A stretch of DNA of 64,000 nucleotides from Halomonas cerina (lineage in GTDB: Bacteria; Pseudomonadota; Gammaproteobacteria; Pseudomonadales; Halomonadaceae). Position 1 is the stretch's first letter. Each line of letters begins with the position of its first letter. The notes under the pieces were generated by a model. The model worked only from the letters and a program-made list of their open reading frames with translations, was not told the DNA's origin and searched no databases. Made by a program: the position numbers and the translations under genes. Below are positions 26,412 to 44,702 of the stretch, piece by piece. The stretch is from positions 1 through 64,000 of the forward strand of contig NZ_JACHXP010000003.1 in assembly GCF_014192215.1 (NCBI RefSeq), in the 5' to 3' direction.

Positions 26412-26428
26412 CCTCCTTCCGAAGGAGG
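26412..26428. other. Short hairpin in the 5' leader of the response regulator gene
   Basis: CCTCCTT (26412-26418) pairs with AAGGAGG (26422-26428) around a 3-nt loop. It lies about 30 bp upstream of the regulator start and about 100 bp upstream of exaC. It may be part of a bidirectional promoter region or an mRNA structure. Confidence 0.35.
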
Positions 26429-26525
26429 AGGCCGTCTCCTGCCACCGGAGTATGTCGCAGAAGGTCTTCCTGACCAAGACTGGAGAGGTGTTCACCGATA
26501 ACGACAACACCTCAGGAGTCACGTC

Positions 26526-28046
<1,521 letters not shown>

Positions 28047-28182
28047 GCCTGCTTGCCGTCCGGCACGGTCCTGCCGGGCGGCGCGCTCCATCACAAGAAG
28101 GTGAATACCACCTCCCGACCCCCGGGCGATCCCGCTCGTGCCTGTGACGGGTAACGAGTGCCATACCTTCAGGAGATAGATC

Positions 28183-29208
28183 ATGGACAATACAATGAAA
28201 GCCGCCGTGGTGCGCAAGTTCGGTGAGCCCCTGACCATCGAGGAAGTGGAGACTCCCCGTCCCCGACGGGGTGAGATCCTGGTCAAGGTCGCCGCTTCCG
28301 GCGTCTGTCATACCGACCTGCACGCGGCCCACGGCGACTGGCCCGTCAAGCCCGAGCCGCCCTTTATCCCCGGTCACGAGGGTGTCGGCCACATCGTCGC
28401 CATCGGCGAGGGGGTCTCCCATCTCAAGGAGGGCGATCGGGTCGGGGTGCCCTGGCTCTACTCGTCTTGCGGCCTTTGCGAGCATTGCCTGGGGGGCTGG
28501 GAGACCCTGTGCGAGTCGCAGCAGAACACCGGCTATTCGGTCAACGGCGGCTTCGCCGACTACACCCTGGCCGATGCCGGCTACGTGGGCCGGCTGCCCG
28601 ACAATGTCGACTTCCTCGAGATTGCGCCGGTGCTGTGTGCCGGGGTGACCGTCTACAAGGGGCTGAAGATGACCGACACTCGCCCGGGGCAGTGGGTGGT
28701 GATCTCGGGCATCGGGGGCCTGGGCCATATGGCGGTGCAGTACGCCAGGGCCATGGGGCTCAACGTGGCGGCGGTGGACATCGACGATGGCAAGCTGGCG
28801 CTGGCCGAACGTCTCGGCGCCACGGTCACCGTCAATGCCCTGAAGACCGACCCGGCGAGCTATCTCAAGCAGCAGATGGGTGGGGCCCATGGGGTGCTGG
28901 TCACCGCGGTCTCGCCCCAAGCGTTCGATCAGGGACAGCGCATGCTACGTCGCGGCGGTACCCTGGTGCTCAACGGTCTGCCGCCGGGGGATTTCCCGCT
29001 GCCGATCTTCGACACCGTGCTCAACGGCATCACGGTGCGCGGTTCCATCGTGGGTACGCGAAACGACCTGCAGGAGGCACTGGACTTCGCCGGTGAAGGC
29101 AAGGTCAAGGCCACGGTGGAAAGCGACTCGCTGGAGAACATCAACGATGTCTTCCAGCGCATGATCGATGGCAAGATCGAAGGGCGCGTGGTGCTCGACA
29201 TGACCTGA
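28183..29208 (+). CDS. adhP: Zinc-dependent alcohol dehydrogenase AdhP
   Basis: The 341-residue enzyme of the medium-chain family has the catalytic zinc ligand Cys42 in [15 protein letters not shown], the GHEGVGHI motif, and the structural zinc loop [17 protein letters not shown] with four cysteines. The NAD-binding fold is marked by [14 protein letters not shown]. It oxidises ethanol or reduces acetaldehyde. AGGAG at 28171-28175 supports ATG 28183. It lies 136 bp after exaC, with a terminator after it. Confidence 0.93.
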   Translation: MDNTMKAAVVRKFGEPLTIEEVETPRPRRGEILVKVAASGVCHTDLHAAHGDWPVKPEPPFIPGHEGVGHIVAIGEGVSHLKEGDRVGVPWLYSSCGLCEHCLGGWETLCESQQNTGYSVNGGFADYTLADAGYVGRLPDNVDFLEIAPVLCAGVTVYKGLKMTDTRPGQWVVISGIGGLGHMAVQYARAMGLNVAAVDIDDGKLALAERLGATVTVNALKTDPASYLKQQMGGAHGVLVTAVSPQAFDQGQRMLRRGGTLVLNGLPPGDFPLPIFDTVLNGITVRGSIVGTRNDLQEALDFAGEGKVKATVESDSLENINDVFQRMIDGKIEGRVVLDMT

Positions 29209-29228
29209 TCAAGGTCAGTCAGGCGAGA

Positions 29229-29260
29229 CGGGGCGCGGTGTGAGTCGCGCCCCGATCTTT
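29229..29260 (+). terminator. Terminator after adhP
   Basis: A 9-bp perfect GC stem (29229-29237 with 29246-29254) with an 8-nt loop is followed by ATCTTT, 20 bp after the adhP stop. Confidence 0.75.
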
Positions 29261-29316
29261 CTGTGGGGGCGTGTTGTCGGCTGGCTCACCCGGGCGCCAC
29301 GGCGCCCAGGCGAACC

Positions 29317-29556
29317 TCACGGCCGCAGCACCATCTTCACGTCGTCGAGTCGCTGGATTACGCTCTGGAAGCTGTTCTTGAGGATCAGCATCTCGCCGTT
29401 GGTCATGGTGACCACGGCCACCGGCTCGTGACGCGGCTCGTTCTCCGCTTCCTTCTCGGGACGAATCTGCGCGATCTGGTCGATATGCAGCAGCAGGACG
29501 TACTCTTCCTCGGTGGTGGGATAGTGGGTGATGACCTCGATGAATCGCTGGCTCAT
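29317..29556 (-). CDS. Small FlbD-like protein
   Basis: The 79-residue protein has AGGAGG directly upstream of its start. Its second half (VAVVTMTNGEMLILKNSFQSVIQRL) and the HIDQIAQIRPE segment resemble the FlbD pattern of small flagellar-associated proteins, in which a short beta sheet precedes an E-rich helix. No flagellar genes are nearby, so its role is unknown. The call rests on the motif shape and ribosome binding site only. Confidence 0.5.
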   Translation of the reverse strand: MSQRFIEVITHYPTTEEEYVLLLHIDQIAQIRPEKEAENEPRHEPVAVVTMTNGEMLILKNSFQSVIQRLDDVKMVLRP

Positions 29557-29653
29557 GGGGCCTCCTCGATACGCATGAGGGATGGTCGCCCCCCAGTGTA
29601 GTAGAGACCGGCCTCGTCTCCCGTACCGCGCTTCGTGCTCCCGTGTCCCGGGA

Positions 29654-30127
29654 TCACTGCTCGTCGCTTCCCGCCTCCCGCCAAGCCTCGGTTCCCCATA
29701 GCGGTACGCTGCTCAGGGCATGTTTGAAGCTGCCGCGGGTCTCCTTTGTGCTGTAGGCCAGATAGAGCAGGCTCTGGCTGTCGGCATCGTAGATACGGCG
29801 GATCTTGAGGCTCTTGAACAGCACGCTCTTCGACTTGCGATAGAGCAGCTCGCCCTCCTTGGAGCGGTCGATGTCGCTGAGCATGGCGGCGCTGATAGAA
29901 CCGGTCTGGCGGCAGGCCAGACTCATGTCGGAGGGATCGGCCAGGTCGAGGTCGGCCTCGACATTGCTCAAATGGCAGGTCACCCCGGTGACCACCGGGT
30001 CGGTCAGGCTCTCGATCTTGATGTCCTTGGTGGTGAACAGGCCCAGCGAGACATCGCCGACCTCGTTGTCGTTGCAGCCGGTGAGCACGAGCAGGGCCGT
30101 CAGGCCAACACAGAAGCGGAAGCGCAT
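29654..30127 (-). CDS. creA: CreA family lipoprotein-like protein
   Basis: The 157-residue product starts with a lipoprotein signal whose lipobox is LVLTGC (Cys17). The rest matches CreA: EVGDVSLGLFTTKDIKIESLTDP, GVTCHLSNVEADLDLADPSD, SLACRQTGSI, then SLKIRRIYDADSQSLLYLAYS. CreA function is unclear; the E. coli gene sits beside creBCD. It is preceded at 20 bp by the dioxygenase gene and is probably in the same transcript. Confidence 0.85.
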   Translation of the reverse strand: MRFRFCVGLTALLVLTGCNDNEVGDVSLGLFTTKDIKIESLTDPVVTGVTCHLSNVEADLDLADPSDMSLACRQTGSISAAMLSDIDRSKEGELLYRKSKSVLFKSLKIRRIYDADSQSLLYLAYSTKETRGSFKHALSSVPLWGTEAWREAGSDEQ

Positions 30128-30147
30128 ATGGCGGAGTCCTTGCGGCG

Positions 30148-30513
30148 TCAGGTGGCGTCGGAAAAGGCGTCGAGGTTCAGGGCATGGGAGTGGCCCAGCC
30201 ACATCGCGCCCTGGGTGTGATCGAACAGGTCGTCACCGGTGCCGACATGCACGAACACGTCCAGTTCGCCACGATTGAGGGCGAGCCAGGGCACGATCTC
30301 GCCGAACCGGTCGGCGGCGAAGGAAAGCTGGCAGCTCCACAGGGGGTGGGGACCCACCGGCCGTTCGTGGAAGCGGCCCACCTTGAGCTCGAAGCGCGCG
30401 GCGGCGGCCTCGGCCACCCGGCGGGCCTCGGCCAGCCCCGCCGCGTCCGCGTAATAGAGGTGGGCGTGGTAGTAGCGGATGGTGCTGGGATCGCCATGGG
30501 GAATATCAGGCAT
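30148..30513 (-). CDS. DOPA 4,5-dioxygenase family protein
   Basis: The 121-residue protein shows IRYYHAHLYY at the start and GAMWLGHSHALNL near the end, the His contexts of the DOPA 4,5-dioxygenase family. Such small proteins are annotated as aromatic ring-cleaving dioxygenases, although the substrate in bacteria is mostly untested. The start at 30513 fits the first conserved motif. creA lies 20 bp downstream. Confidence 0.78.
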   Translation of the reverse strand: MPDIPHGDPSTIRYYHAHLYYADAAGLAEARRVAEAAAARFELKVGRFHERPVGPHPLWSCQLSFAADRFGEIVPWLALNRGELDVFVHVGTGDDLFDHTQGAMWLGHSHALNLDAFSDAT

Positions 30514-30584
30514 GTCGGTCTCCCGGAAGCCGTCGTCGATGGGGCCATTCTATGCCAATCCCCTTGGCCATGCCGCCGGGCCGG

Positions 30585-31634
30585 TCATGGGCAGCTGTCA
30601 CCGATGATCAGCGCGGTGGAGAGCTGTCGAGGCTCGGTGGGGTCCAGTCCGAGGACCATGCGCGCGGCGATGCGACCCTTCTCGGTGCTGTCCTGGCGTA
30701 CGGTGGTCAACCGAGGCGCCCGGTACTGGCCCTCGGCGATGCCATCGAAGCCGGTGATGCGCAGGTCCTCAGGGATGCACAGGCCGCGCTGCTCGGCCAG
30801 GGTCAGGGCGGTGAGGGCGATGCGGTCGGACATGCACAGCAGCAGGTCGGGGCGCTCGTCGTCGGGCAGGTCGAGGATCTCGGCGATCACCGGGGTGCAG
30901 ACCTCGTGCGTGTTTTCCTCGATGTTCCACATCGGTACCGCTTCCGGGGCGATGCCGGCCTCGACGAAGGCGTGTTGGAAGCCGTCGAGGCGGGCACGGG
31001 TGATGGTCCGGCTCGCCGACAACAAGGCATGCTCGGAGGTGATGCGCCCGTTGCAGGGCTGTTCGGTGAGGCGCAGGTTGATCACGGCTGGGCGAGCCGG
31101 GGGCGTGGCCAAGGCATGGCGGGCGATGGCGTAGGCCGCCGGTTCGTTGTCCACATGGACGCTGGCATGGTCCTCGATATCGAAGTCTACCGCCACCAGG
31201 GGACGCTGGGAGGGCAGGTCGGCAAATAGCCGCAGGCTCGGCATCAGGCCGTAGACGATGAAGCCATCGGCGATGCTCGCCGAGCCCGGCACCTTGGCGG
31301 GCGTCTGCCGGCCCGACAGCAGCAGCAGGGTGTGGCCGTGGGCGTCGAGTACCTCGGCGATCCCGGACAGCAGCTCGCTGGCCACGGCATCGTTAAGGCT
31401 GTAGGTCAGGCTTTCGGCGAGGATCACGGCGACGATCTGCGAGCGGCCGGTGCGCAGGCTACGGGCCTTGGCATCCGGGCCCTGGTATCCAAGGCGTCTG
31501 GCCTCGCTGAGGATGCGCTCTCGCAGCCGGGGCGAGAGCTGGTCGGGGCGATTGAAGGCATTGGAGACGCTGGCGGTGGAGACGCCGAGCTCGGCAGCCA
31601 GTTCCTTCAAGGTGATGCGGCGCGGCGAAGACAC
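30585..31634 (-). CDS. aglR: LacI family regulator of the alpha-glucoside cluster (AglR-like)
   Basis: The 349-residue protein has the LacI helix-turn-helix (LKELAAELGVSTASVSNAFN) and the sugar-binding core (VAVILAESLTYSLNDAVASELLSGI). It is the last gene of the minus-strand agl cluster, 146 bp after the stop of the distal glucosidase, and probably has its own promoter. The intergenic region of aglE and the porin carries two perfect LacI-type palindromes (42645-42666, 42863-42876). They are its most likely operators. The effector sugar is not visible. A poor copy of the operator lies at 31671-31682 in front of this gene. Confidence 0.8.
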   Translation of the reverse strand: MSSPRRITLKELAAELGVSTASVSNAFNRPDQLSPRLRERILSEARRLGYQGPDAKARSLRTGRSQIVAVILAESLTYSLNDAVASELLSGIAEVLDAHGHTLLLLSGRQTPAKVPGSASIADGFIVYGLMPSLRLFADLPSQRPLVAVDFDIEDHASVHVDNEPAAYAIARHALATPPARPAVINLRLTEQPCNGRITSEHALLSASRTITRARLDGFQHAFVEAGIAPEAVPMWNIEENTHEVCTPVIAEILDLPDDERPDLLLCMSDRIALTALTLAEQRGLCIPEDLRITGFDGIAEGQYRAPRLTTVRQDSTEKGRIAARMVLGLDPTEPRQLSTALIIGDSCP

Positions 31635-31670
31635 GTGATGACTCGACTCTCGAGGGTAGGGGGACGGTTC

Positions 31671-31682
31671 TGTATCGATTTA
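31671..31682. promoter_or_regulatory. Degenerate operator upstream of the LacI regulator
   Basis: TGTATCGATTTA matches the TTAATCGATTAA palindrome found before the porin gene at nine of 12 positions and keeps its ATCGAT core. It could mediate autoregulation. Low weight because the flanks are mismatched. Confidence 0.3.
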
Positions 31683-31780
31683 GTTAGTCTTCTATCGTAG
31701 CCGCGAATGGTCGCAGTGCCTAGCCAGCGTGGGCAAGGACGCCCCAGGATAGCGAGGAAGCATCCTTGCCCACCCTGGCC

Positions 31781-33427
<1,647 letters not shown>

Positions 33428-33501
33428 GAAGGCCTCGCAAATGGCGGAGGGCCTGGTGGCCCTCCGAGCGTCGTGATGGTCGAGTGGATGCCGGGGCGGG
33501 A

Positions 33502-34785
33502 TTACCAGCGGCGGCTGAGCCGGCGCAGCTCGCCCTGGAGTTGCTGCACGGCGCTGGCTCCGTCGAGGTCGCCGGAGAGCACCGAGTGGACGCGGTTGAA
33601 GAAGGCGTTGGAGACCCGCGGGTAGTCGCTGCCGGTCACCGTGGCGGGGCGCGGCACGCCGTTGGTCAGGGTCTCGTAGAGCTCGCCCATGGAGGGGTTG
33701 CTGGCCAGCACCTCCTCGTCCTCGTAGAGTGCCTCGATGGTGGGGTTCATGCCCACCTCGATGGCGTGGGCCTTCTGTTGCTCGGGGGCGGTCAGGTAGG
33801 CGACCAGGTCGGCGGCGATCTCCGGGTGCTCGGAGTAGCGCGACACGGCCCAGTTCCAGCCCCCCAGGGTGGCCACCGAGTCGCCCTTCGGGCCGTGGGG
33901 CAGCGGGGCCATGCCGACCTTGCCGGCCACCTCGCTGTCCTCGCCGTTGGCCAGCGCCCAGACGTAGGGCCAGTTGCGCAGGAAGAGCGCGTTGCCGGAC
34001 TGGAAGATGCCGCGGGTCTCTTCTTCGGTGTGGTTGAGGGTGCCCTCGGGGGAGATGTCGTCGATCCAACTGGCGGCCAGGTCCAGGGCGGCGGCGGCAC
34101 GCTCGTTGTTGATGGTGACATTGCCTTCATCGTCGACGATGGTACCGCCGCCGTGGCTGGCCACCCACTCCAGCGCGTTGGTGGTCAGCCCCTCGTAGGC
34201 GCGGCCCTGGAAGCTGAATCCCCAGAAGTCGTCGTTGCCCGCCGCGCGCTCGGCGGCCTGCACCTCGCGGGCGGTCTCGGTGAGTTCCTGCCAGGTCTCC
34301 GGTACCTCGTGGCCATATTTTTCCAGCAGGTCCCGGCGGTAGTAGAGCAGACCGGCATCGGTGAACCAGGGCATGGCCACCAGCTTGCCGTCGACGGTGT
34401 TGTTGTCGACTAGCGTCGGGAAGAAGCCCTCGGTGGCGTCCTCGGGCAGGTAGGCGGAGAGATCCACCAGGTGGTTGGCGAGCAGGCCCGGCCAGACGAT
34501 GTCGATCATGATCACGTCGACGTCGCTGGACTGGCTGCCCAGCAGCTGCTGATAGAGCGATAGCTTCTCGGTGGCGTCGTTGGGGGTGGAGACGATATCC
34601 ACCTCGTGGCCGGTCTCCTCGGCCCAGCGCTCGACAAGCACCGGGCAGTAGTCGGCGGCATCGCCGGGTCCACAGGCGATGGTGATCTCCGCCGCCATGG
34701 CGTTCTGGGTAGCCAGAGCCGAGCCGCCCAGGATCAAGGAGCCGATCAGAGCGCGGTGTTGCTGCTTGGCGTTGTCGAGGATCAT
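33502..34785 (-). CDS. ABC sugar-binding protein (second AglE-like copy)
   Basis: The 427-residue exported protein has a signal peptide (about residues 1-32, ending NAMAAE). Its fold is of the solute-binding protein family 1 (MalE-like) and it is a clear paralogue of the AglE-like protein at 41289-42560; blocks such as ANHLVDL, NNTVDGKLVAMPWFTDAG and FQGRAYEGLTTNALEWVASHGGGT are shared. It lies between two GH13 genes with no permeases of its own, so it probably docks on AglFG. AGGAGT precedes ATG 34785. Confidence 0.88.
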   Translation of the reverse strand: MILDNAKQQHRALIGSLILGGSALATQNAMAAEITIACGPGDAADYCPVLVERWAEETGHEVDIVSTPNDATEKLSLYQQLLGSQSSDVDVIMIDIVWPGLLANHLVDLSAYLPEDATEGFFPTLVDNNTVDGKLVAMPWFTDAGLLYYRRDLLEKYGHEVPETWQELTETAREVQAAERAAGNDDFWGFSFQGRAYEGLTTNALEWVASHGGGTIVDDEGNVTINNERAAAALDLAASWIDDISPEGTLNHTEEETRGIFQSGNALFLRNWPYVWALANGEDSEVAGKVGMAPLPHGPKGDSVATLGGWNWAVSRYSEHPEIAADLVAYLTAPEQQKAHAIEVGMNPTIEALYEDEEVLASNPSMGELYETLTNGVPRPATVTGSDYPRVSNAFFNRVHSVLSGDLDGASAVQQLQGELRRLSRRW

Positions 34786-34885
34786 GGAGTGGACTCCTGA
34801 TGTTGTCGTTGCTGTTGTCGTTATGGAGCGCGGGGGGCACCAAGGCGGGTGATCCCCCGCTTGCCTCGCTGGCCGAGGCTTGGGA

Positions 34886-36559
34886 TCAGGGATGCCAGAT
34901 CGCATGCCCCGGCTGGCTATTATCCGGACAGTGGGCGATGGCGATCCCCCAGGGTGGAAGCTGAAATCGGCCTGTCTGCCAGGTGCCGTTGACCATCGCC
35001 GGGGCATCGTCGAGGGCGCGGACGTCCCGGGGTGCGCCCAGTTCGCGGGGCGTCTCACTGAAGTTCAGTGCCACCAGCAGCCGTTCACCCCGGTGGTAGC
35101 GCTCGAGACACATGACCTCGTCGCGCAGCGGGTGGTAGCGGATCTCGCCCTTGACCAGCGCCGGATGCCGACGGCGGAAGGCCAGGAAGTCGCGGGTGGC
35201 GTTGAGCAGCGAGTCGGGATCGCCGTCCTGCCGGTCCACGGCCAGGCCCCGATGGTCGTCGGGCACCGGCAGCCAGGGGGTGGCCCGGGAGAAGCCACCG
35301 TGGGGGGCGTCGGCCTGCCAGGGCATGGGGGAGCGGCAGCCGTCGCGGCCCTTGTAGCTCGGCCAGAAGGTGATGCCGGCGGGGTCGACCAGCTGTTCGA
35401 AGGCAAGCTCGGCCTCGGTCAGGCCCAACTCCTCGCCCTGGTAGAGGCAGACGCTGCCGCGCTGGGTGAGCAGGAAGGCCAGGTAGAGGCGCAGCCTGGC
35501 CGCATGGCCCTCGGCGCCCCAGCGGGTGGCCAGGCGGGTGATGTCGTGGTTGCCCAGCGCCCAGCAGGGCCAGCCGTCGCCGATTCGCGCTTCCATCTCC
35601 TCCAGCGTTTCAAGCAGGTGCCGGGGATCGGCATTGTCGGTCAAGAGGTTGAAGGAGTAGGCCATGTGCAGGCGGTTGCCGCCCTGGGTGTAGGCGGCCA
35701 TCACCCCCAGCGAGTCGTCGTCGCCGACCTCGCCGACGCTGGTGGTGCCGGGGTATTCGTCGAGCAGCGCCCGCAGCCGCTCGAGGAAGAACAGGTTCTC
35801 CGGCTGGGTCTTGTCATAAATATGCTGTTGATAGCCGTAGGGGTTGTCCGGGCGCACCCCGATAAAGCCTTCGGCGATCTCCTCCCGAGGCGGATTGTCC
35901 TTCAGCTCGCCGTGGGTGCAGAAGTTGACCGCATCCAGGCGGAAGCCGTCGACACCGCGCTCCAGCCAGAAGCGCACTTCGCCGAGGATTGCCTCGACCA
36001 CCTCGGGGTTACGGAAGTTGAGGTCCGGCTGCTCGACCAGGAAGTTGTGCAGGTAGTACTGGCAGCGGCGGGTATCCCATTGCCAGGCAGACCCGCCGAA
36101 GATCGCCTGCCAGTTGGTGGGCGGGGCGCCGTCGGGCCTGGGGTCGGCCCACACGTACCAGTCGGCCTTGGGGTTATCGCGGCTCGACCGGCTCTCGGCG
36201 AACCAGGGGTGTTGATCGGAGGAGTGCGAGAGCACCTGGTCGATGGTGACCTTGAGGCCGCGGGCATGGGCGGCTTCCACCAGGCGGTCGAAGTCCTCGA
36301 GGGTGCCGAACATCGGGTCGACGCCGCGGTAGTCGCTGACGTCGTAGCCGAAGTCCTTCATCGGCGAAGTGAAGAAGGGTGACAGCCAGATGGCATCGAC
36401 ATTCAATGAGGCGATGTAGTCGAGGCGGTCGATCACGCCCTGCAGGTCGCCGATGCCGTCGCCGTCGGTGTCCTGGAAGCTGCGCGGATAGACCTGGTAG
36501 ATCACCGCGCCACGCCACCAGTCCAGTTGGTCGTCATGTTGAAGTCGGGTAAGCGTCAT
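34886..36559 (-). CDS. GH13 alpha-glucosidase (second paralogue)
   Basis: The 557-residue enzyme has [20 protein letters not shown] at its start, the nucleophile Asp in [14 protein letters not shown], the acid Glu in [10 protein letters not shown] and GNHDITRL. Compared with its two neighbours, the residues after the nucleophile ([13 protein letters not shown]) differ, which suggests a somewhat different sugar preference. AGGAG lies just before the start at 36559. It is 83 bp from aglK. Confidence 0.9.
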   Translation of the reverse strand: MTLTRLQHDDQLDWWRGAVIYQVYPRSFQDTDGDGIGDLQGVIDRLDYIASLNVDAIWLSPFFTSPMKDFGYDVSDYRGVDPMFGTLEDFDRLVEAAHARGLKVTIDQVLSHSSDQHPWFAESRSSRDNPKADWYVWADPRPDGAPPTNWQAIFGGSAWQWDTRRCQYYLHNFLVEQPDLNFRNPEVVEAILGEVRFWLERGVDGFRLDAVNFCTHGELKDNPPREEIAEGFIGVRPDNPYGYQQHIYDKTQPENLFFLERLRALLDEYPGTTSVGEVGDDDSLGVMAAYTQGGNRLHMAYSFNLLTDNADPRHLLETLEEMEARIGDGWPCWALGNHDITRLATRWGAEGHAARLRLYLAFLLTQRGSVCLYQGEELGLTEAELAFEQLVDPAGITFWPSYKGRDGCRSPMPWQADAPHGGFSRATPWLPVPDDHRGLAVDRQDGDPDSLLNATRDFLAFRRRHPALVKGEIRYHPLRDEVMCLERYHRGERLLVALNFSETPRELGAPRDVRALDDAPAMVNGTWQTGRFQLPPWGIAIAHCPDNSQPGHAIWHP

Positions 36560-36642
36560 ACGCGTCTCCTGGAACGGGAGCCAAGGCTCTCGTTGTGGTG
36601 ATGCATGCTGGCATGGACCAGGAAATGGCCGTGACGACGGAA

Positions 36643-37749
<1,107 letters not shown>

Positions 37750-37795
37750 CTTGCGACTCCTTGCCGGCCTCTCGGGCCGGCATTCTTGTAGGGGG

Positions 37796-39439
<1,644 letters not shown>

Positions 39440-39447
39440 GAGACGAT

Positions 39448-40286
39448 TTATCCTTTCACTGCGCCGGCGGTGAGGCCGGAGACGATGCGCCGCTGGAAGA
39501 TCATCACCAGCACCACCAAGGGCACGGTGACGGTGACCGAGGCGGCCATGATCGGCCCCCAGGGCAGTTCGTGCTGGCTGCCGCCGGAGATCAGGGCGAT
39601 CGCCACCGGCACGGTGCGCTGGTCGTCGGTGAGGGTGAAGGTCAGGGCGAATAGGAACTCGTTCCAGGCGGCGATGAAGGCCAGCAGCCCGGTGGTTGCC
39701 ATGGCCGGCCACATCAGCGGCAGGAATACCTTGGTGATGGTCACCCAGGGGGTGGCGCCGTCCATGATCGCCGCCTCCTCGAGTTCCATGGGCAGCTGAC
39801 GCATGAAGGTGGTCAGCACCCAGACGGTGAAGGGCAGGGTGAAGATGGTGTAACTGAGGATCAGCCCACCCGGGTTGTTGTAGAGGTTGAGCGCGCGGAT
39901 CACCTCGAACAGCCCGGAGAGCACCGCCACCTGCGGGAACATGGAGACACCGAGGATCGTCAGCATCACCGTGGTGCGGCCGCGGAAGCGCACCCGGCCC
40001 AAGGCATAGGAAGCGGTGATGCCCAGCAGCAGGGCGATGATCACCACCGAGAACGAGATGAGAATGGAGTTGAAGATCGCGCGCACGAAGCTCTTCTGGG
40101 TGAAGATCTGCACGTAGTTGCCGAAGTCCAGCGACGACAGCCAGAAATCGACGCGGAACAGCTCACTCGACGGCTTCAGCGAGGTGATCACGGCGTAGTA
40201 GAAGGGGAAGATGGCGTAGACCATCACCACGGCGATCAGAGCGTAGAGCCCGACCCGCTTGGCGAGCTTTATCAGCTGATACTGGT

Positions 40287-40290
<4 letters not shown>
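39448..40290 (-). CDS. aglG: ABC sugar transporter permease AglG (MalG family)
   Basis: The 280-residue inner-membrane protein has six helices and the EAA loop MELEEAAIMDGATPWVTITKVFLPLMWP. The first helix near residue 15 is followed by SLKPSSELF, as in MalG. It forms the heterodimeric channel with AglF. The start overlaps the aglF stop by 4 bp. The upstream part of the longer frame is aglF read in another register. Confidence 0.92.
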
Positions 40291-41273
<983 letters not shown>

Positions 41274-41288
41274 GGGAGACCTCCTGGT

Positions 41289-42560
41289 TTACCAGCGACG
41301 ACGCTTGATGCGCGCAAGCTCGCTGTCCAGCTGGGACACGGCCTCGGCACCGCTCAGGTTGCCGGACAACACGTTGTGCACGGCGTTGAAGAAGCCGTTG
41401 CTGACCCGACCGTAGTTATCGCCGGTGGGGGCGGAGGGGCGGGCCACGGCGTTGGTGAAGGTGGTGTAGAGGGTGCCGAAGAAGGGCACGGCCTCGAGGA
41501 CCTCCTCGTCCTGGTAGAGCGCGGTGAGGGTGGGGTTGTAGGCGCCCTCGATGGCGCGACGCTTCTGTTCGGCCTCGCTGGTCAAAAAGGCCACCAGGTT
41601 GGCGGCGAGCTCGGGGTGCTGGGTGTACTTGGATACCGCCAGGTTCCAGCCGCCCAGCGTCGCCGCACTGTCGCCTTCAGGACCATGGGGCAGCTTGACC
41701 ACGCCGACCTTGCCGCGCACGTCGCTGTCTTCGCTCTGGGCCAGGGACCAGGCATAGGGCCAGTTGCGCATGAACACGGCGTTGCCGGACTGGAAGATGC
41801 CGCGGGCCTCTTCCTCGGTGTAGTTGAGCACGCCGTTCGGCGAGATCCCGCCGATCCAGGTGGCGGCCAGGTCCAGCGCCGCGGCGGCGCGCTCGTTGTC
41901 GATGGTGATCTCGCCCTCGGCGTCGACCAGGGTGCCGCCGCCGTGGCTCGCCACCCACTCCAGGGCATTGCAGGTCAGGCCCTCGTAGGCGCGACCCTGG
42001 AAGACATAGCCCCACATCTTGTCGTTGCCGGCCTCGCGCTCGGCGGCCTGGATCTCGGTGGCAATGTCGGTCATCTCCTGCCAGGTCTCGGGGGCCTCGA
42101 AGCCGTGCTGCTCGAGCAGGTCCTGGCGGTAGTAGAGCACCCCGGCGTCGGTGAACCAGGGCATCGCCACCAGGCGCTCATCGACGGTGTTGTTGGCGAC
42201 GATGGTCTCGAAGTGCCCCGCAGCGGCGTCCTCGCCGAGCGTCTCGTCGAGATCGAGCAGGTGATTGGCGAGCAGCCCCGGCCAGACCACGTCGATCTGC
42301 ATCACGTCGATGTCGCTGGACTGGGCGGAGAGGATCTGCTGGTACAGCGACAGGCGCTCGGTGGAGGAGTTGGGGGTGGAGACGATCTCCACCTGGTGGC
42401 CGGTCTTCTCCTCCCAGGCCTCGACGCCCTGCTGGCACAGCGTCAGCTCGGCGCCCACGGCGCCACAGGAGATGGTCAGCTCGGTAGCCAGGGCCGGGCC
42501 GGCGGCGCTTGCGGCACCGGCCAGGGCGAGGGCGGAGGCGAGCAGGGTCTTGTTGTGCAT
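41289..42560 (-). CDS. aglE: ABC sugar-binding protein AglE
   Basis: The 423-residue exported protein has a signal peptide ending near AGPALATE (about residues 1-26) and a family-1 solute-binding fold (LTISCGAVGAEL, IDVVWPGLLANHLLDL, GRAYEGLTCNALEWVASHGGG). It is the first gene of the agl operon and has 15 bp to aglF. A second, strongly similar binding protein is encoded further along. Its promoter must lie in the intergenic region with a LacI palindrome 85 bp upstream of its start. Confidence 0.92.
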   Translation of the reverse strand: MHNKTLLASALALAGAASAAGPALATELTISCGAVGAELTLCQQGVEAWEEKTGHQVEIVSTPNSSTERLSLYQQILSAQSSDIDVMQIDVVWPGLLANHLLDLDETLGEDAAAGHFETIVANNTVDERLVAMPWFTDAGVLYYRQDLLEQHGFEAPETWQEMTDIATEIQAAEREAGNDKMWGYVFQGRAYEGLTCNALEWVASHGGGTLVDAEGEITIDNERAAAALDLAATWIGGISPNGVLNYTEEEARGIFQSGNAVFMRNWPYAWSLAQSEDSDVRGKVGVVKLPHGPEGDSAATLGGWNLAVSKYTQHPELAANLVAFLTSEAEQKRRAIEGAYNPTLTALYQDEEVLEAVPFFGTLYTTFTNAVARPSAPTGDNYGRVSNGFFNAVHNVLSGNLSGAEAVSQLDSELARIKRRRW

Positions 42561-42644
42561 GGATAGGCTCCTCGTCGATCGTTGTTGTCTTGGGCCTGGG
42601 CTCTGGGCCGGTAAAGGGCCTTCTGAAAGCTAGGTCATCGAAGA

Positions 42645-42666
42645 TGATCTTAAACGTTTAAGATCA
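42645..42666. promoter_or_regulatory. Perfect 22-bp LacI-type operator before aglE
   Basis: The palindrome has the core TTAAACGTTTAA and extends to 22 bp without a mismatch (flanks TGATC and GATCA). The central CG and TTAAACG half are typical of LacI/GalR operators. It lies 85 bp before the aglE start, so it would block or activate the agl operon through the LacI regulator at 30585. Confidence 0.8.
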
Positions 42667-42862
42667 CGCTGCCGCTCAGTTAAGCGTTAGTGACGTGAGG
42701 CTGCAACCTAGACTTTGGTCATAGGGGAGGGCGTACTGTCGAGGGGAAGGAACAGGAGAGGTCAGGGATAAAATATATGTTATATTACTTATATTATGTG
42801 GTTGGATGGCCGCTTTGTTAGACATAGGTCGTAACATTACCAATTTTTTTTGTTCTCGATAT

Positions 42863-42876
42863 CTTAATCGATTAAG
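42863..42876. promoter_or_regulatory. LacI-type operator before the porin gene
   Basis: CTTAATCGATTAAG is a perfect 14-bp palindrome with the same TTAA-N-CG-N-TTAA spacing as the aglE operator. It lies 157 bp before the porin start, so one regulator could coordinate the porin and the uptake operon. Confidence 0.65.
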
Positions 42877-42976
42877 TTTCGGGGCGTACTTCGTGACTGG
42901 TTCAAGCGCCTTCCATGGCAGACAGCTTATCCGGTGAGCACACCGCCAGTCAGCGTGACGAGTCGTCTCGATCCTT

Positions 42977-44535
<1,559 letters not shown>

Positions 44536-44542
44536 TCCTGCC

Positions 44543-44562
44543 GGCCCGGCGCTCTCCGGGCC
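44543..44562 (+). terminator. First hairpin after the porin gene
   Basis: A 7-bp GC stem (44543-44549 with 44556-44562) lies 7 bp after the porin stop, without a T-run. The next hairpin is the stronger terminator. Confidence 0.45.
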
Positions 44563-44588
44563 GAGGATGGCCTGCTGTTCCGATGCTT

Positions 44589-44617
44589 GCCCGCGGCACT
44601 GTTGCCGCGGGCCTTTT
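44589..44617 (+). terminator. Intrinsic terminator of the porin gene
   Basis: A 10-bp perfect stem (44589-44598 with 44603-44612), loop CTGT, is followed by C and TTTT. It is the clearest terminator in this part of the window. Confidence 0.85.
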
Positions 44618-44702
44618 GCATGGGACCGAGGTGCGACATTCTCGTCCTGGATACTGACCATCGGGGTGTCCGCTCCAATTGGACCACTTCAAACCGAGCC
44701 GG

